Assembly (NCBI GenBank): GCA_027485675.1
Contig: JAIXQP010000050.1
Span: forward strand, 124,001 to 188,000
Origin: Terriglobales bacterium
GTDB lineage: Bacteria; Acidobacteriota; Terriglobia; Bryobacterales; Bryobacteraceae
Direction: 5' to 3'
DNA length: 64,000 nucleotides
The notes below the pieces were generated by a model that saw nothing but the letters and a program-made list of their open reading frames with translations, was not told the DNA's origin and did not search any database. This document shows positions 46,023 through 54,865 of the stretch, piece by piece. The position numbers and the translations under genes are program-made. The first letter of the stretch is position 1, and every line of letters begins with the position of its first letter.

Positions 46023-46066
46023 GCGTAAGGGATGCCGGGCAGTCCGCGGCCCCGCATTCCTTACGC
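46023..46066. terminator. Hairpin between TonB receptor and glycosyltransferase
   Basis: GCGTAAGGGATGC (46023-46035) pairs with 46054-46066 as a 13-bp stem with one G-U pair and an 18-base loop. It lies 13 bp after the receptor stop and overlaps the convergent gene's stop codon. No long T-run is present. Confidence 0.55.
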
Positions 46067-47101
46067 TCCATCGCTGAGCGCTCCCGCCAGAACCTCCTGG
46101 TAGCTCGCCGCCACCCGCTCCAAGCTATTCTCCCGCCGCACCCGCTCCCGCACCACCAACCCGTAATCCCGCGTCCGCGCCGGCTGCTCCGCCAGCGCTC
46201 GCATCGTCGCAAGCAACGCCTCCTCCTCCCCCAACCCCACCGGCACCGCCAACCCATCCCCATCACTCGTCAATACCGGCTTCCCAATCCCCATCATCCG
46301 CAGCGCGATCCCCGACGTCTCCCCACTCGCCGGATACCGCAAATTCACCACCACATCCACCGCCGAACCCACCAGCCAGAACTCCGCCTCGCTCATGTGC
46401 CCCACCCGGATCAGCCCCTCCCAATCCAGCGCCCGCGCCAGATCCGTCGACCCGATCTCCCCCGCCAACACCAGCGCCGCGTCCACCCCCTCGCGGCGCA
46501 ACCGCCGGAACGTCCGCACCACCGCCATCACCCGCTTTGACTCCCGCAAATACCCCATCACCCCGAACAGCATCGTCGACGGCTTCAGCCCCCGCTCCGC
46601 CCGCCACCGCTCCACCTGCCACCCGTCCGGCAACGCCGGCGGCTTGAAGTAATGCGGAATCACCCGCGCCTTCTCGCCCACCCGCCGCGCCGCCTCCGCA
46701 TTGTGGACAATCACCACCCGCGAACGCTCCACCAACCGCCGCAGCATCCCATAGCGGAAGTACCGCGGATCCGTCGCCGAACGCGACCGGTCCCGCCACA
46801 ACTCCCGGGCCAACTCCCGCGCCCACTCGCCGTAGTTGTAGACAAACTCCTCCACATACTCAGCCTCAACCATCGACCCCAGGAAGAAATGGTGCAGCAC
46901 CGCATCGTGCAGCACCACCACGCCGGGCTCCCGCACCGCTCGCGCGTAAATCTCCCGGTGCAGTTGGTTGTTCCCGATGTGATAGAGGTTCACATCGCCC
47001 GGCGCATTCACCCGCGCCGGCAGCAGCGGCAACAGATCCGCCGCATAATCCGCCACCCCGGACTTCGCCGGCGGCAGCGGCGCGAAATAGCCAACCGTCA
47101 C
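46061..47101 (-). CDS. Family 4 glycosyltransferase
   Basis: 346 residues from a GTG that overlaps the yggS stop (GTGA). N-terminal VGYFAPLPPAKSGVADYAADLLPLL is typical of GT4 enzymes acting on nucleotide sugars, and the C-terminal half shows FGVMGYLRESKRV, ALVLAGEIG, IRVGHMSEAEFW and RYPASGETSGIALRMMGIGKPVLTSD with the conserved Glu. Donor and acceptor are unknown. It stands away from the 20-25 kb glycan cluster. Confidence 0.83.
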   Translation of the reverse strand: MTVGYFAPLPPAKSGVADYAADLLPLLPARVNAPGDVNLYHIGNNQLHREIYARAVREPGVVVLHDAVLHHFFLGSMVEAEYVEEFVYNYGEWARELARELWRDRSRSATDPRYFRYGMLRRLVERSRVVIVHNAEAARRVGEKARVIPHYFKPPALPDGWQVERWRAERGLKPSTMLFGVMGYLRESKRVMAVVRTFRRLRREGVDAALVLAGEIGSTDLARALDWEGLIRVGHMSEAEFWLVGSAVDVVVNLRYPASGETSGIALRMMGIGKPVLTSDGDGLAVPVGLGEEEALLATMRALAEQPARTRDYGLVVRERVRRENSLERVAASYQEVLAGALSDGA

Positions 47102-47766
47102 GGCTTCTTCCGGCGCCCAAACAGCGCCGTGCCCACCCGCACAATGGTCGATCCTTCCTGAATCGCCACCTCGAGATCGTTCGACATCCCCATCGAAAGC
47201 CGCGGCAATCCATGCGCCGCCGCCAGCTCCCGCAGCCGGGCGAAGTAGGGCCGCGACTTCTCGGCGTCTTCATCCCACGGCGGCATGGTCATCAAGCCAG
47301 TCAGCCGCAGGTTCGCGCAGGAGCGGATCGCCTCCACTAAAGCGGGAAGCTCCGCCGGGTCGCAGCCATGCTTGGCGTCCTCTTCGGAGAGCTTCACTTC
47401 AATCATCACTTCCATCGGCTTGCCGCCCTCGTCCAGGCGCCGGGCCAGCTTCGCGGAATCCACCGTCTGCACGACGTCGAACAGTTCAGCCGCTTTCTTG
47501 GACTTGTTCGACTGCAGATGCCCGATCAAATGAAACCGCGCGCCGGGCAGCTCCGGCAGCAGCGGCCGCTTGCCTTCGAACTCCTGCACGTAGTTCTCCC
47601 CGAACTCGCGCATGCCCAATGCGTAGGCCTCTTCGATGACGGTCGCCGGAAACACCTTCGTCACCGCCAGCAGCAGCACGTCGCTTTCGCTCCGCCCCGC
47701 CTTGGCGCAGGCCGCGGCGATTCGCGCCCGCACCGCTTCCCATCGATCTTGCAGTGTATCCGTCAT
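47098..47766 (-). CDS. PLP homeostasis protein YggS/PROSC family
   Basis: 222 residues. The PLP lysine is in LLLAVTKVFPATVIEEAYALG, followed by FGENYVQEF, FHLIGHLQSNKSK and the C-terminal LSMGMSNDLEVAIQEGSTIVRVGTALFG. These are the standard YggS/YlmE motifs. The protein binds pyridoxal phosphate without known catalysis and keeps B6 and amino-acid pools in balance. The ATG at 47766 (MTDTLQDRW) is chosen; the reading frame continues upstream but into the divergent gene's coding region. Confidence 0.93.
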   Translation of the reverse strand: MTDTLQDRWEAVRARIAAACAKAGRSESDVLLLAVTKVFPATVIEEAYALGMREFGENYVQEFEGKRPLLPELPGARFHLIGHLQSNKSKKAAELFDVVQTVDSAKLARRLDEGGKPMEVMIEVKLSEEDAKHGCDPAELPALVEAIRSCANLRLTGLMTMPPWDEDAEKSRPYFARLRELAAAHGLPRLSMGMSNDLEVAIQEGSTIVRVGTALFGRRKKP

Positions 47767-47826
47767 CCCTACCAAAAATCCGCCCGTAACTGAGAGTTTA
47801 CGCGACTTCACTGAACTTATCGAAGT

Positions 47827-49317
47827 ATGCCGAAATCCAGACGTCCGGCCGCGCCGGTTGCCGCTGAACTTCTGGAAGAGGCCGTCCGCACCTTCGCCGG
47901 GCGCTGCCGCCGGCCCGTGGTGCAGGAGGCGGGCGAAGAGGCGTTCCCGCTGCTGCCGGACCGGCATGAGTTCGGGCGCAGCGCGGGCAAGCTGCTTCTT
48001 TCGGCGTGGGACGAGGTGCGGAACTGGAACCGCCGCGTCGTCGGCGTGGCGGACCATCAAGCCGGCCGCCTCACCCTTGTGATCGAAAAGTTCGGGGGCC
48101 GTCAGGGCGAGGCCTGGCTCTATGATGCGGATCGCCCCGAGGCCCTGCAGTGGGACCGGCGCGGCGGCCGCAGGATCGTCCGCGAGCAGTTCCGGCGCAT
48201 GCTGCTGCGGAGCTTCACCGGCTGGGAGATCGAAGAGCTCAGCACGGAGCAGGATCTGGAACACACGCTCTCCGCCAACTATCCCCGCGCCCTCATCCGG
48301 CAGGGCAAGCGAGCCTGGGCGGCGATTCTCGCGCCTCCGGAAGCGCCCCACGCGCTCTCGTTCGGGCTCATCTGGCTCGACTATGTCCGCCGCCGGTTCC
48401 AGCCCAAGCTCACCGTCGAAGGTCTCGCGCTCTACCTGCCGGCGCAGGAGACGCAAGCCATCGCGCTTCGGCTCCGCTGGCTCGATCCGGCGAAGGCCTT
48501 GTTTCAACTCTTCGCCTATTCGCCCAACGGCGAAACCGCGCTGCTCGATCTGGCCGACTGCGGCAACCTGCACACCACGCTTGACCGTTGCCAGCACTCC
48601 ATCCTGGCGCTGCCGGACTGGGTGGCGCAACTCGCGGCCTGGCCCCATGTCGAGCGTGTCTCGCTGGCCGGTGGCGCGGCCAGTTTTCGCATCCTGGGCC
48701 TGGAGTTTGCCCGCTGGCGCGATGGGGAGTTGCGGGGCGGCTTTGAAGACCGGCGCCTGCTTCATCCCCGCGACCTGCCGGAGCTGCGGGCGGTGGCCGC
48801 GGAGCTGGCGAACCTCCGGCAGGAACGGGGCAGCCTGCTCGAACGGCGCTCTCCGGAGGCGTGGCTCGAAATGCGGGTCCGGGAGTCGCTCTCGACCCTC
48901 GACGCGCGCCTCTGCCCGGAGCCGGTCTACGGTCAGGTGCCCGCGATGGCGGGCGTTGACCGCGGCATCGCCGACCTGTTGGCGATTGAGCGATCCGGCC
49001 GGCTGGCGGTGCTCGAAATCAAGGCCTCCGAGGACGTTCATCTGCCGCTGCAGGCGCTCGATTATTGGATGCGGGTGGCTTGGCACGTCGAAGCTGGCGA
49101 CTTCACTGCTTGTGGCTATTTCCCCGGGCACACGGTGGCCAACGCCCGCCCCCGGCTCCTGCTCATTGCCCCGGCTCTCGAATTCCATCCGACCACGGAA
49201 ACCATTCTCGGGTTCTTCTCATCTGTAGTACCAGTGGAGCGCCTCGGGGTCGGGTTAGAATGGCGCCAGGAACTCCGGCTGCTGTTCCGGCTTCACGGAG
49301 CAGCGCGCCCTGCCTAA
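47827..49317 (+). CDS. Hypothetical protein with PD-(D/E)XK-nuclease-like C-terminus
   Basis: 496 residues, no known family recognised. No signal or membrane segments. The C-terminal part (about 380-430) has the spacing of a PD-(D/E)XK core: Asp in RGIADLLAIERSG, then LAVLEIKASEDVHLPLQALDYWMRV, where E-x-K follows on the next strand and a helix with Gln-Ala-Leu-Asp-Tyr comes after it, as in many nucleases of this superfamily. The N-terminal 350 residues are Trp/Arg-rich with a beta-rich middle. A nucleic-acid role is inferred from the motif only. The gene begins a plus-strand unit with a DUF697-like gene 8 bp later. Confidence 0.65.
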   Translation: MPKSRRPAAPVAAELLEEAVRTFAGRCRRPVVQEAGEEAFPLLPDRHEFGRSAGKLLLSAWDEVRNWNRRVVGVADHQAGRLTLVIEKFGGRQGEAWLYDADRPEALQWDRRGGRRIVREQFRRMLLRSFTGWEIEELSTEQDLEHTLSANYPRALIRQGKRAWAAILAPPEAPHALSFGLIWLDYVRRRFQPKLTVEGLALYLPAQETQAIALRLRWLDPAKALFQLFAYSPNGETALLDLADCGNLHTTLDRCQHSILALPDWVAQLAAWPHVERVSLAGGAASFRILGLEFARWRDGELRGGFEDRRLLHPRDLPELRAVAAELANLRQERGSLLERRSPEAWLEMRVRESLSTLDARLCPEPVYGQVPAMAGVDRGIADLLAIERSGRLAVLEIKASEDVHLPLQALDYWMRVAWHVEAGDFTACGYFPGHTVANARPRLLLIAPALEFHPTTETILGFFSSVVPVERLGVGLEWRQELRLLFRLHGAARPA

Positions 49318-49325
49318 GCAACCTG

Positions 49326-50207
49326 ATGATCACCTCTTTTTTGACCACTGTCGCTAAGTCAATTCGCACTCTCAACCCCGCGGATGCGCGGAGGATGGCC
49401 GAGCGGGAAGTGAACATCGGCTTGACCGCCCTGACGGAGGACGGGCTCAATCGGATGTGGGATTTCCTCGCGCCGGAGCGTCTCTCCGAACGCAAGAAGG
49501 ACGAGTTGGTGCGGCTCGTGCACCCGATGGGCCCGCGCTTGCCCGGAATGCCCGAACCGCCCGCGCATGTCGATATCGAACTGTGGGAAGAAGGGCTTTC
49601 CAAGCCCGCCCGCGCGTTCACCTTCTACAAGCGAGATCCGGAACGGACCGTCCGCGAGATCATCGAAAAACACGAGGAACTGGGCTTGCCGCTCGCGCGG
49701 CAGTTCGTCGTCTTCCGGAAAGCGGTGTCCGAAAAGATCGTCAACACCATCAGCCAGGAGAATGCTCTCTTCTCCGTAGCCACGTCCTTGCCGAACATCG
49801 TGCCGAACGTCCTCGCGCTGCCGTTTGCCGTGGGTGAGTTCGCCAGCGATACCGCCTTCCTCACCGCGAACCAACTCCGCATGGCCTTCCTGCTGGCCGG
49901 CGCCAACGACCGGCCCATCGGCTACCGCGAACAGAAGGCCCAAGTGGCCTCCGTCATCGCCGGAGCTTTCGGCTGGCGCTCGCTTGCCCGTCAGTTGATC
50001 AGCAAAATGCCGTTCGGCGCCGGCGTCGTCAGCAAGGCGACGGTGGCCTATGCCGGCACCTGGATCGTCGGCCAGGGCCTGCAAAAACTCTACGGCATCG
50101 GCGGGCAGCTTTCGCGTGCCGAACGCGAGCGCTTGTACGATGAGGGCCTCGCCAAGGGCAAGGCGGTTGTCTCCACGCTCCTCCACCGGTTCAAGAAAAC
50201 CGCATAA
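49326..50207 (+). CDS. DUF697/YcjF-like membrane-associated protein
   Basis: 293 residues. The N-terminal 150 residues are charged and helical. The C-terminal part has a SLPNIVPNVLALPFAVGEFASDTAFLTANQLRMAFLLAG segment, GYREQKAQVASVIAGAFGWRSLARQLISKMPFGAGVVSKATVAYAGTWIVG, which resembles DUF697 proteins that often go with small GTPases. No GTPase is adjacent. The ATG at 49326 is selected because it follows the previous stop by 8 bp; a longer in-frame reading from within the previous gene is rejected. Confidence 0.7.
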   Translation: MITSFLTTVAKSIRTLNPADARRMAEREVNIGLTALTEDGLNRMWDFLAPERLSERKKDELVRLVHPMGPRLPGMPEPPAHVDIELWEEGLSKPARAFTFYKRDPERTVREIIEKHEELGLPLARQFVVFRKAVSEKIVNTISQENALFSVATSLPNIVPNVLALPFAVGEFASDTAFLTANQLRMAFLLAGANDRPIGYREQKAQVASVIAGAFGWRSLARQLISKMPFGAGVVSKATVAYAGTWIVGQGLQKLYGIGGQLSRAERERLYDEGLAKGKAVVSTLLHRFKKTA

Positions 50208-50214
50208 TAGTCGA

Positions 50215-50625
50215 GTGGTCACCGTTGAAATCTTTGAAGACCTGCAGTGTCCGGACTGCACCCGCTTGCAGCGCATGCTCGAAGAGAAGATCCTCCCCGC
50301 GGTCGGGGAGGAGGTGGAATTTGTCCGGCGGGACTTTCCGTTAACCAAGCATCCCGAGGCGCTGAGCCTGGCCGCCGAAGCGCAACATCTGCGTGCTACC
50401 GAAGGCCGCACCGCGGAGTGGGAGTGGCGCCGGAAGTGCCTCCGTTCGATTGGCCTCGTCCATGCGCCGGTCGCGGAGCGGGATCATGCCGGGGTCGATG
50501 CGGACCTCGCCGAAGCCCACGCCCGCGGCGTCGCCAAGACCCCTACCGTATTCGTCGGCAACCATGTCCTCATCGAACGCTTCACCGCCGAAGAGTTGAT
50601 CGCCGCCATTCAAGACTCGCAATGA
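50215..50625 (+). CDS. Thioredoxin-fold (DsbA/DsbD-like) protein with CPDC motif
   Basis: 136 residues from a GTG start 7 bp after the previous stop. [21 protein letters not shown] places a CxxC active site after the first strand and before a helix, and [12 protein letters not shown] has the cis-Pro that faces the active site. This is the DsbA-like thioredoxin fold used for disulfide exchange, but there is no signal peptide, so it is cytosolic or noncanonical. No good Shine-Dalgarno is seen. The stop overlaps the SDR start. Confidence 0.78.
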   Translation: MVTVEIFEDLQCPDCTRLQRMLEEKILPAVGEEVEFVRRDFPLTKHPEALSLAAEAQHLRATEGRTAEWEWRRKCLRSIGLVHAPVAERDHAGVDADLAEAHARGVAKTPTVFVGNHVLIERFTAEELIAAIQDSQ

Positions 50626-51359
50626 ACAAACCCGTCGCCCTCATCACTGGCGCCAGCCGCGGCATTGGCCGTGGCATCGCGCTCGAACTCGCGAAGACCC
50701 ACTCTCTGGTCGCGACCTATCGCGGCCGCCTGGACGCCGCCGAAAGCCTCCGCGCCGAAACCGGAGCCGAGATTATCCAAGCCGATATCGGCAGCGCCGA
50801 GGACCGCGCCCGCCTGCTCGCCTTCACCCGCGAAAAGTTTGGGCGCCTGGACCTGCTCGTCAACAACGCCGGCATGGCGCCGCGCGTGCGCCAGGATATG
50901 CTGGCGGCCACCGAAGAGAGCTTCGACGAACTCATCAATACGAACCTGAAAGGCCCGCACTTCCTCACCCAGGCCGCCGCCAACTGGATGGCCGAGCAGG
51001 GCGACGGCCGCATCGTGTTCATCACCTCGATTTCCGCCTACACGGCTTCCGTCAACCGCGCCGACTACTGCATCTCGAAGGCCGGACTGGCCATGTCCGT
51101 CTCGCTCTACGCCAACCGTTTGGCCGCGATGGGCATCAAGGTGTTCGAGATCCGGCCCGGCATCATCCGCACGGATATGATCTCGGCCGTTGAGTCCGTC
51201 TACGAGGAAAAGATCGCCAATGGGTTGCTGCCGCAGCGCCGCATGGGGGAGACGTCCGACATCGCCAAGGCCGTGCGCGGCATCGCCGATGGCCTGCTCG
51301 ACTACTCCACCGGCCAGGTGCTCAACGTCGATGGCGGCTTCCACCTGCGCAGTCTTTAG
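50622..51359 (+). CDS. Short-chain dehydrogenase (3-oxoacyl-ACP-reductase-like)
   Basis: 245 residues. TGASRGIG (10-17) binds NAD(P), NNAGMAP is the structural motif, and the triad is Ser in ITSISAY, with Tyr and Lys in YCISK. The C-terminus [16 protein letters not shown] is standard. TYRGR after the second strand, with Arg, suggests NADPH. Substrate unknown. The ATG at 50622 overlaps the previous stop by 4 bp; its own stop overlaps the convergent beta-lactamase-fold gene. Confidence 0.88.
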   Translation: MNKPVALITGASRGIGRGIALELAKTHSLVATYRGRLDAAESLRAETGAEIIQADIGSAEDRARLLAFTREKFGRLDLLVNNAGMAPRVRQDMLAATEESFDELINTNLKGPHFLTQAAANWMAEQGDGRIVFITSISAYTASVNRADYCISKAGLAMSVSLYANRLAAMGIKVFEIRPGIIRTDMISAVESVYEEKIANGLLPQRRMGETSDIAKAVRGIADGLLDYSTGQVLNVDGGFHLRSL

Positions 51360-52168
51360 CGCACGCCCTTGGCCGTCTTTTCGCGAGCCAGTTTCTCCCG
51401 GTAGGTCTTCTCGGCGGCCACAATGGTCGCCGTGTAGCCCGCGGGATCTGCAAACGAGCCCTTGGCATGTTTCGCGGCCAGATCGTACTGGGAGCCATGT
51501 CCGGCCACCCAGATTTTCGGCTGCAGCTGCTTCAGTTTGACGAAGGTCGCCTCGTAGTCCTCGACGATGTTCGGGTACAGCTTGTTGCCGATCAGCGGCA
51601 CCACTACCGACGGGACGTTCACAATCAGCACGCCGTTCAACAGGTAGCCGGCGGCGCCGCGTGTGTGGCCGGGCATCGAGATCACCCGTAACTGAGTGCC
51701 GCCTAGTTCGACGACATCGCCATCTTTCAGCCTCCGGTCGACCTTCACCGGCTTGAAGCTGAAGTCCTGGTCCGCGAACGCCACCGCGAGCGGATCGCTC
51801 TTGCCGCCGTCTTCGAGGTAGGCGGCGTCGCCTTCGGTGGCGTAAACCTTAGCGCCGGAGAGCTTCTTGATTTCCGAGAAGGCGGCGACATGGTCGTAGT
51901 GGGCCTGCATGGTCAGCAGGATCTTGACGTCTTTCAGGTTGAAACCCAGTTTCTTCGCGCTGGCCTGCATCAGCGGCATGGAATCCTTGAGGCCCGTGTT
52001 GATCAGGATGTGCCCTTTCGGCGTCGTGATCAGGTAGCAGGCCAGATCCTTCGTGCCGATGTAGTGCAGGTTGCCGTCGATCGTGTGGGCCGGAAACGGG
52101 GCGCTCCAGTCGGGGTTCTGGGCCGTGAGCCAACCGGCGGCGAGGAGGGTAGCGAGGAAAAGGCGCAT
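51356..52168 (-). CDS. Subclass-B3-like metallo-beta-lactamase-fold hydrolase, Gln variant
   Basis: 270 residues with a signal peptide ([17 protein letters not shown]). The fold is that of B3 enzymes: [27 protein letters not shown], metal site [27 protein letters not shown] and AGHGSQYD for the third histidine. The usual first His of HxHxDH is Gln (QAHYDH), as in the GOB-type Gln variants. It may be a carbapenemase or another secreted hydrolase; sequence alone cannot decide. Start at 52168 gives the signal peptide; a longer reading overlaps the divergent MFS gene. Confidence 0.85.
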   Translation of the reverse strand: MRLFLATLLAAGWLTAQNPDWSAPFPAHTIDGNLHYIGTKDLACYLITTPKGHILINTGLKDSMPLMQASAKKLGFNLKDVKILLTMQAHYDHVAAFSEIKKLSGAKVYATEGDAAYLEDGGKSDPLAVAFADQDFSFKPVKVDRRLKDGDVVELGGTQLRVISMPGHTRGAAGYLLNGVLIVNVPSVVVPLIGNKLYPNIVEDYEATFVKLKQLQPKIWVAGHGSQYDLAAKHAKGSFADPAGYTATIVAAEKTYREKLAREKTAKGVR

Positions 52169-52190
52169 AAGCAGACCGTAGGCTATATGG

Positions 52191-52196
52191 TATAAA
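52191..52196 (+). promoter_or_regulatory. Candidate -10 box of the MFS operon, near-leaderless
   Basis: TATAAA lies only 8 bp before the MFS ATG, within GGCTATATGGTATAAAAGTC. The -35 (TAAGCA, 17 bp upstream) is weak. No Shine-Dalgarno precedes the ATG, so a leaderless transcript is plausible. Confidence 0.35.
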
Positions 52197-52204
52197 AGTC
52201 GTTC

Positions 52205-53488
52205 ATGGAAACGCGCGCGAGTTCGAGCTTTTATGGCTGGTGGATCTCCATCGCTGCCTTCTTCACGTTCGGTCTGGCAGTCGGCATCCCGTATTACGGC
52301 ATGCCCTTTTACTACGACTATTACGAGAAGACGTTCGGGTGGGCGCGCACGGACATTACCCTCGGCTTCCCCATTGCCGCGACGTTGACCCTTTGGGTTG
52401 GTCCCGTTTTCATGCACCGGTTCAGTCCGCGCAAACTCATGATTGTCGGCACCGGCCTCACCGCGCTGTCGTTTATCGGCTTCGGCACCATGGGTAGCAA
52501 TGTGTATGTGTACTGGGGTTACTGGCTCCTGTACATGGTCGGCTACCTGTTCTCTGGTCCCATTCCGCACCAGGTGATCATCTCGCAGTGGTTCAAGAAG
52601 AACCGCGGCAAGGCCATGGCCGCTACCTATCTCGGGGTTGGGATCTTTGGCGCCATCTCGGCCAAGTTCATCGCCAAACCGCTCGTCACCGCCTTTGGCT
52701 TCCAGACGGCGCTTGTCATCACCGGCTTCATTCTGTTGTTGGTTTGGCCCATCGCCGGCTTCATCATGAAAGATAAGCCCTCCGAGATGGGGCAGACGCC
52801 GGACGGTGAGCCCGTCACGGCCAGCGATGCGCCCGCGCCCTCACGCACCTTCGGCGAACTGCTGCGCTCCCGTTCGTTCTGGCTCCTCATGATTGGCAGT
52901 TTATGCTCCATCGGGTCGATTGGCTCCATCAATCAACACATGAAGTTCGTCTTCAAGGAACAGGGTTTCGCCGACCAGGCGACGCTCGACGCCCTCTTTG
53001 CCGACGCGCTCTTCTACATCATGATCTCCTCCACCGCCGGCCGCATCGTCATGGGCGTGCTGGCGGATAAGTTCTCGAAGAAGTGGGTGATGGTGGCCAC
53101 CTACATGCTCGTTGCCGCGACCATTCCGCTGCTCCTGCTCGCCACCCCGGAAAACCCGATGTATGTCTACCTCTTCGCCATCCTCTTCGGCTTTGGCATG
53201 GGCGCGGACTACATGCTGATCCCCTTGATGGCCGCCGAACAGTTCGGCGTCAATACCCTGGCCCGCGCCATGGCGATCATCCTGCCGGCCGACACCATCG
53301 GCCAGACCTGGTTCCCGGCTCTGGTCTCCCAGATTCGCGCGGGCGATACGAGCTACGGCCCGGCGCTCAACACCGTATTTGTGCTCGCCTTCATCGGCGC
53401 GGTAGCCATCCTCCTACTGCCCAAGCACGCCTTTACCGATGCGACAGTTCCACTACAAGAATCTAAGTCAGCTCCAGCAGGACGCTGA
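52205..53488 (+). CDS. MFS transporter (oxalate/formate antiporter-like)
   Basis: 427 residues, about 12 transmembrane helices. N-terminal SSFYGWWISIAAFFTFGLAVGIPYYGMPFYYDYYEKTFGW and a central cytoplasmic loop (MKDKPSEMGQTPDGEPVTASDAPAPSRTFGELLRSRSFWLLMI) are typical of the monocarboxylate/oxalate-formate subfamily. It should move an organic acid across the inner membrane. The next gene, an old-yellow-enzyme homologue, overlaps its last 50 bp, so they are coupled. Confidence 0.88.
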   Translation: METRASSSFYGWWISIAAFFTFGLAVGIPYYGMPFYYDYYEKTFGWARTDITLGFPIAATLTLWVGPVFMHRFSPRKLMIVGTGLTALSFIGFGTMGSNVYVYWGYWLLYMVGYLFSGPIPHQVIISQWFKKNRGKAMAATYLGVGIFGAISAKFIAKPLVTAFGFQTALVITGFILLLVWPIAGFIMKDKPSEMGQTPDGEPVTASDAPAPSRTFGELLRSRSFWLLMIGSLCSIGSIGSINQHMKFVFKEQGFADQATLDALFADALFYIMISSTAGRIVMGVLADKFSKKWVMVATYMLVAATIPLLLLATPENPMYVYLFAILFGFGMGADYMLIPLMAAEQFGVNTLARAMAIILPADTIGQTWFPALVSQIRAGDTSYGPALNTVFVLAFIGAVAILLLPKHAFTDATVPLQESKSAPAGR

Positions 53489-54863
53489 CACCCGCACCCA
53501 GTTCGTCCGCTTCGAGTCCGATAAAGAAGCTGTAAAATCCATCCTCGGCCGGAAGGTGCGGGTGAGCGATGCCGTCACCCTCGGCAACGCCATGGCCATC
53601 CATCCCATGGAGGGCTGTGATTCCACGCTCGATGGCAATCCCGATGAGCTCACCTGGCGGCGATATGAACGCTTTGCCCTCGGCGGCGCCAAGCTCATCT
53701 GGTTCGAGGCCACGGCCATCCGCCAGGACGGCCGCGCCAACGCGCGCCAGCTCTGGATCCACGAAGGCAACGTCGATGAGTACGCCCGGCTCTACGCCCG
53801 GATGATGCAGCTCCACCAGGACAAGTTCGGGACTACGGACGACCTGCTCATTCCGATTCAGCTCACCCACTCCGGCCGCTACTCCTATCCAAAGCGGATC
53901 ATCTTCTACCACAACCCGCTGATCGACCAGAAGACCGCCACCCCGGCCGACTACCCGGTGTTTTCGGACGAAGAGATGGAGGCGCTGGAGGATCAATACA
54001 TCGCCGCCGCCCGTCTGGCGTGGCGGGCCGGGTTCCGCGCCGTGGACCTGAAAGTTACCCACGGCTACCTGCTCGCGGAGATGCTCGGCGCCCGGGCCGG
54101 CCGCGACGGCCGCTACGCCGGTTCGCTTGAAAATCGCACGCGGTTCCTCCGCAATGTGCTCGCCAAGCTCCGCGCCGAGTTCGGCCCGGCGTTGACCATC
54201 TGCATGCGCCTCGGCTGCTTCGATAGCGTGCCGTATACGCGGAATCCCGAAACAGGCATTGGCGAGCCCCTGCCCTATCCGACGCCCTACCCCTGGGGTT
54301 GGGGTGTCAACGAAGCCGACCCGCTCACCGAAGAGTTGAACGAAGTCAAGACCGCCATCGGCTGGTTCAAAGAGTGGGGCGTCCAACTCCTGAACGTCTC
54401 GATCGGCTGCCCCTACTACAACCCCCACGTGGGCCGGCCCTTTGAGAAACCCGACGACGGGAACTATGAGGAGCCGGAGCATCCGCTTGAAGGGGTCGAT
54501 CGCCACTTCCGCATCGCCGGCGAACTGCAGCGGGCGCACCCCGATCTGCCGATGGTCGGCACGGGCTATAGCTGGCTCCAGATCTACGCTCTCAACGCCG
54601 CGGCGCACAACATCGCCGCCGGCAATATTCAAATTTTCGGGATGGGCCGCAACGCGCTCGCCTACCCCGATTTCGCCGTGGACGCGCTGACCAAGGGAGA
54701 GATGGAAGAGATCCGCGTCTGCAAGACGCTCACCTACTGCACCTTCCTCATGCGTCAGAAGAACCACCCGCTGGGCCAGTTTCCCAGCGGCTGTCCGCCA
54801 TTCGACAAGCTGGTTTACGGGCCCATCATGAAGGAAGCCCGGGCTAGCGTGCGCAAAGGATAA
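53439..54863 (+). CDS. Old yellow enzyme/2,4-dienoyl-CoA-reductase-like flavin oxidoreductase
   Basis: 474 residues. The FMN barrel shows GNAMAIHPMEG near the N-terminus, LIPIQLTHSGRYS, DLKVTHGYLLAEML, the GSLENRTRFLRNVL motif typical of the 2,4-dienoyl-CoA reductase group, and MVGTGYSWLQ followed by GMGRNALAYPDF for phosphate binding. Three Cys near the end (CKTLTYC, then SGCPPFDK) could hold an iron-sulfur cluster but a fourth ligand is not obvious. The start is inside the MFS gene (50-bp overlap). Reduces an alkene or similar acceptor; substrate unknown. Confidence 0.85.
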   Translation: MRQFHYKNLSQLQQDADTRTQFVRFESDKEAVKSILGRKVRVSDAVTLGNAMAIHPMEGCDSTLDGNPDELTWRRYERFALGGAKLIWFEATAIRQDGRANARQLWIHEGNVDEYARLYARMMQLHQDKFGTTDDLLIPIQLTHSGRYSYPKRIIFYHNPLIDQKTATPADYPVFSDEEMEALEDQYIAAARLAWRAGFRAVDLKVTHGYLLAEMLGARAGRDGRYAGSLENRTRFLRNVLAKLRAEFGPALTICMRLGCFDSVPYTRNPETGIGEPLPYPTPYPWGWGVNEADPLTEELNEVKTAIGWFKEWGVQLLNVSIGCPYYNPHVGRPFEKPDDGNYEEPEHPLEGVDRHFRIAGELQRAHPDLPMVGTGYSWLQIYALNAAAHNIAAGNIQIFGMGRNALAYPDFAVDALTKGEMEEIRVCKTLTYCTFLMRQKNHPLGQFPSGCPPFDKLVYGPIMKEARASVRKG

Positions 54864-54865
54864 CC

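Noticed and set aside
46061-47101. Membership of this glycosyltransferase in the 20-25 kb glycan cluster
   Set aside because: It is 21 kb away on the other strand and coupled to yggS, so no link can be claimed.
47767-49188. Extension of the yggS reading frame far upstream
   Set aside because: The extra sequence is antisense to the 47827-49317 gene; the ATG at 47766 begins the conserved family N-terminus.
50215-50625. Selenoprotein candidate next to selC
   Set aside because: The thioredoxin-like active site is encoded as CPDC with ordinary Cys codons and no in-frame TGA; no other gene in the window has one at a plausible redox site.
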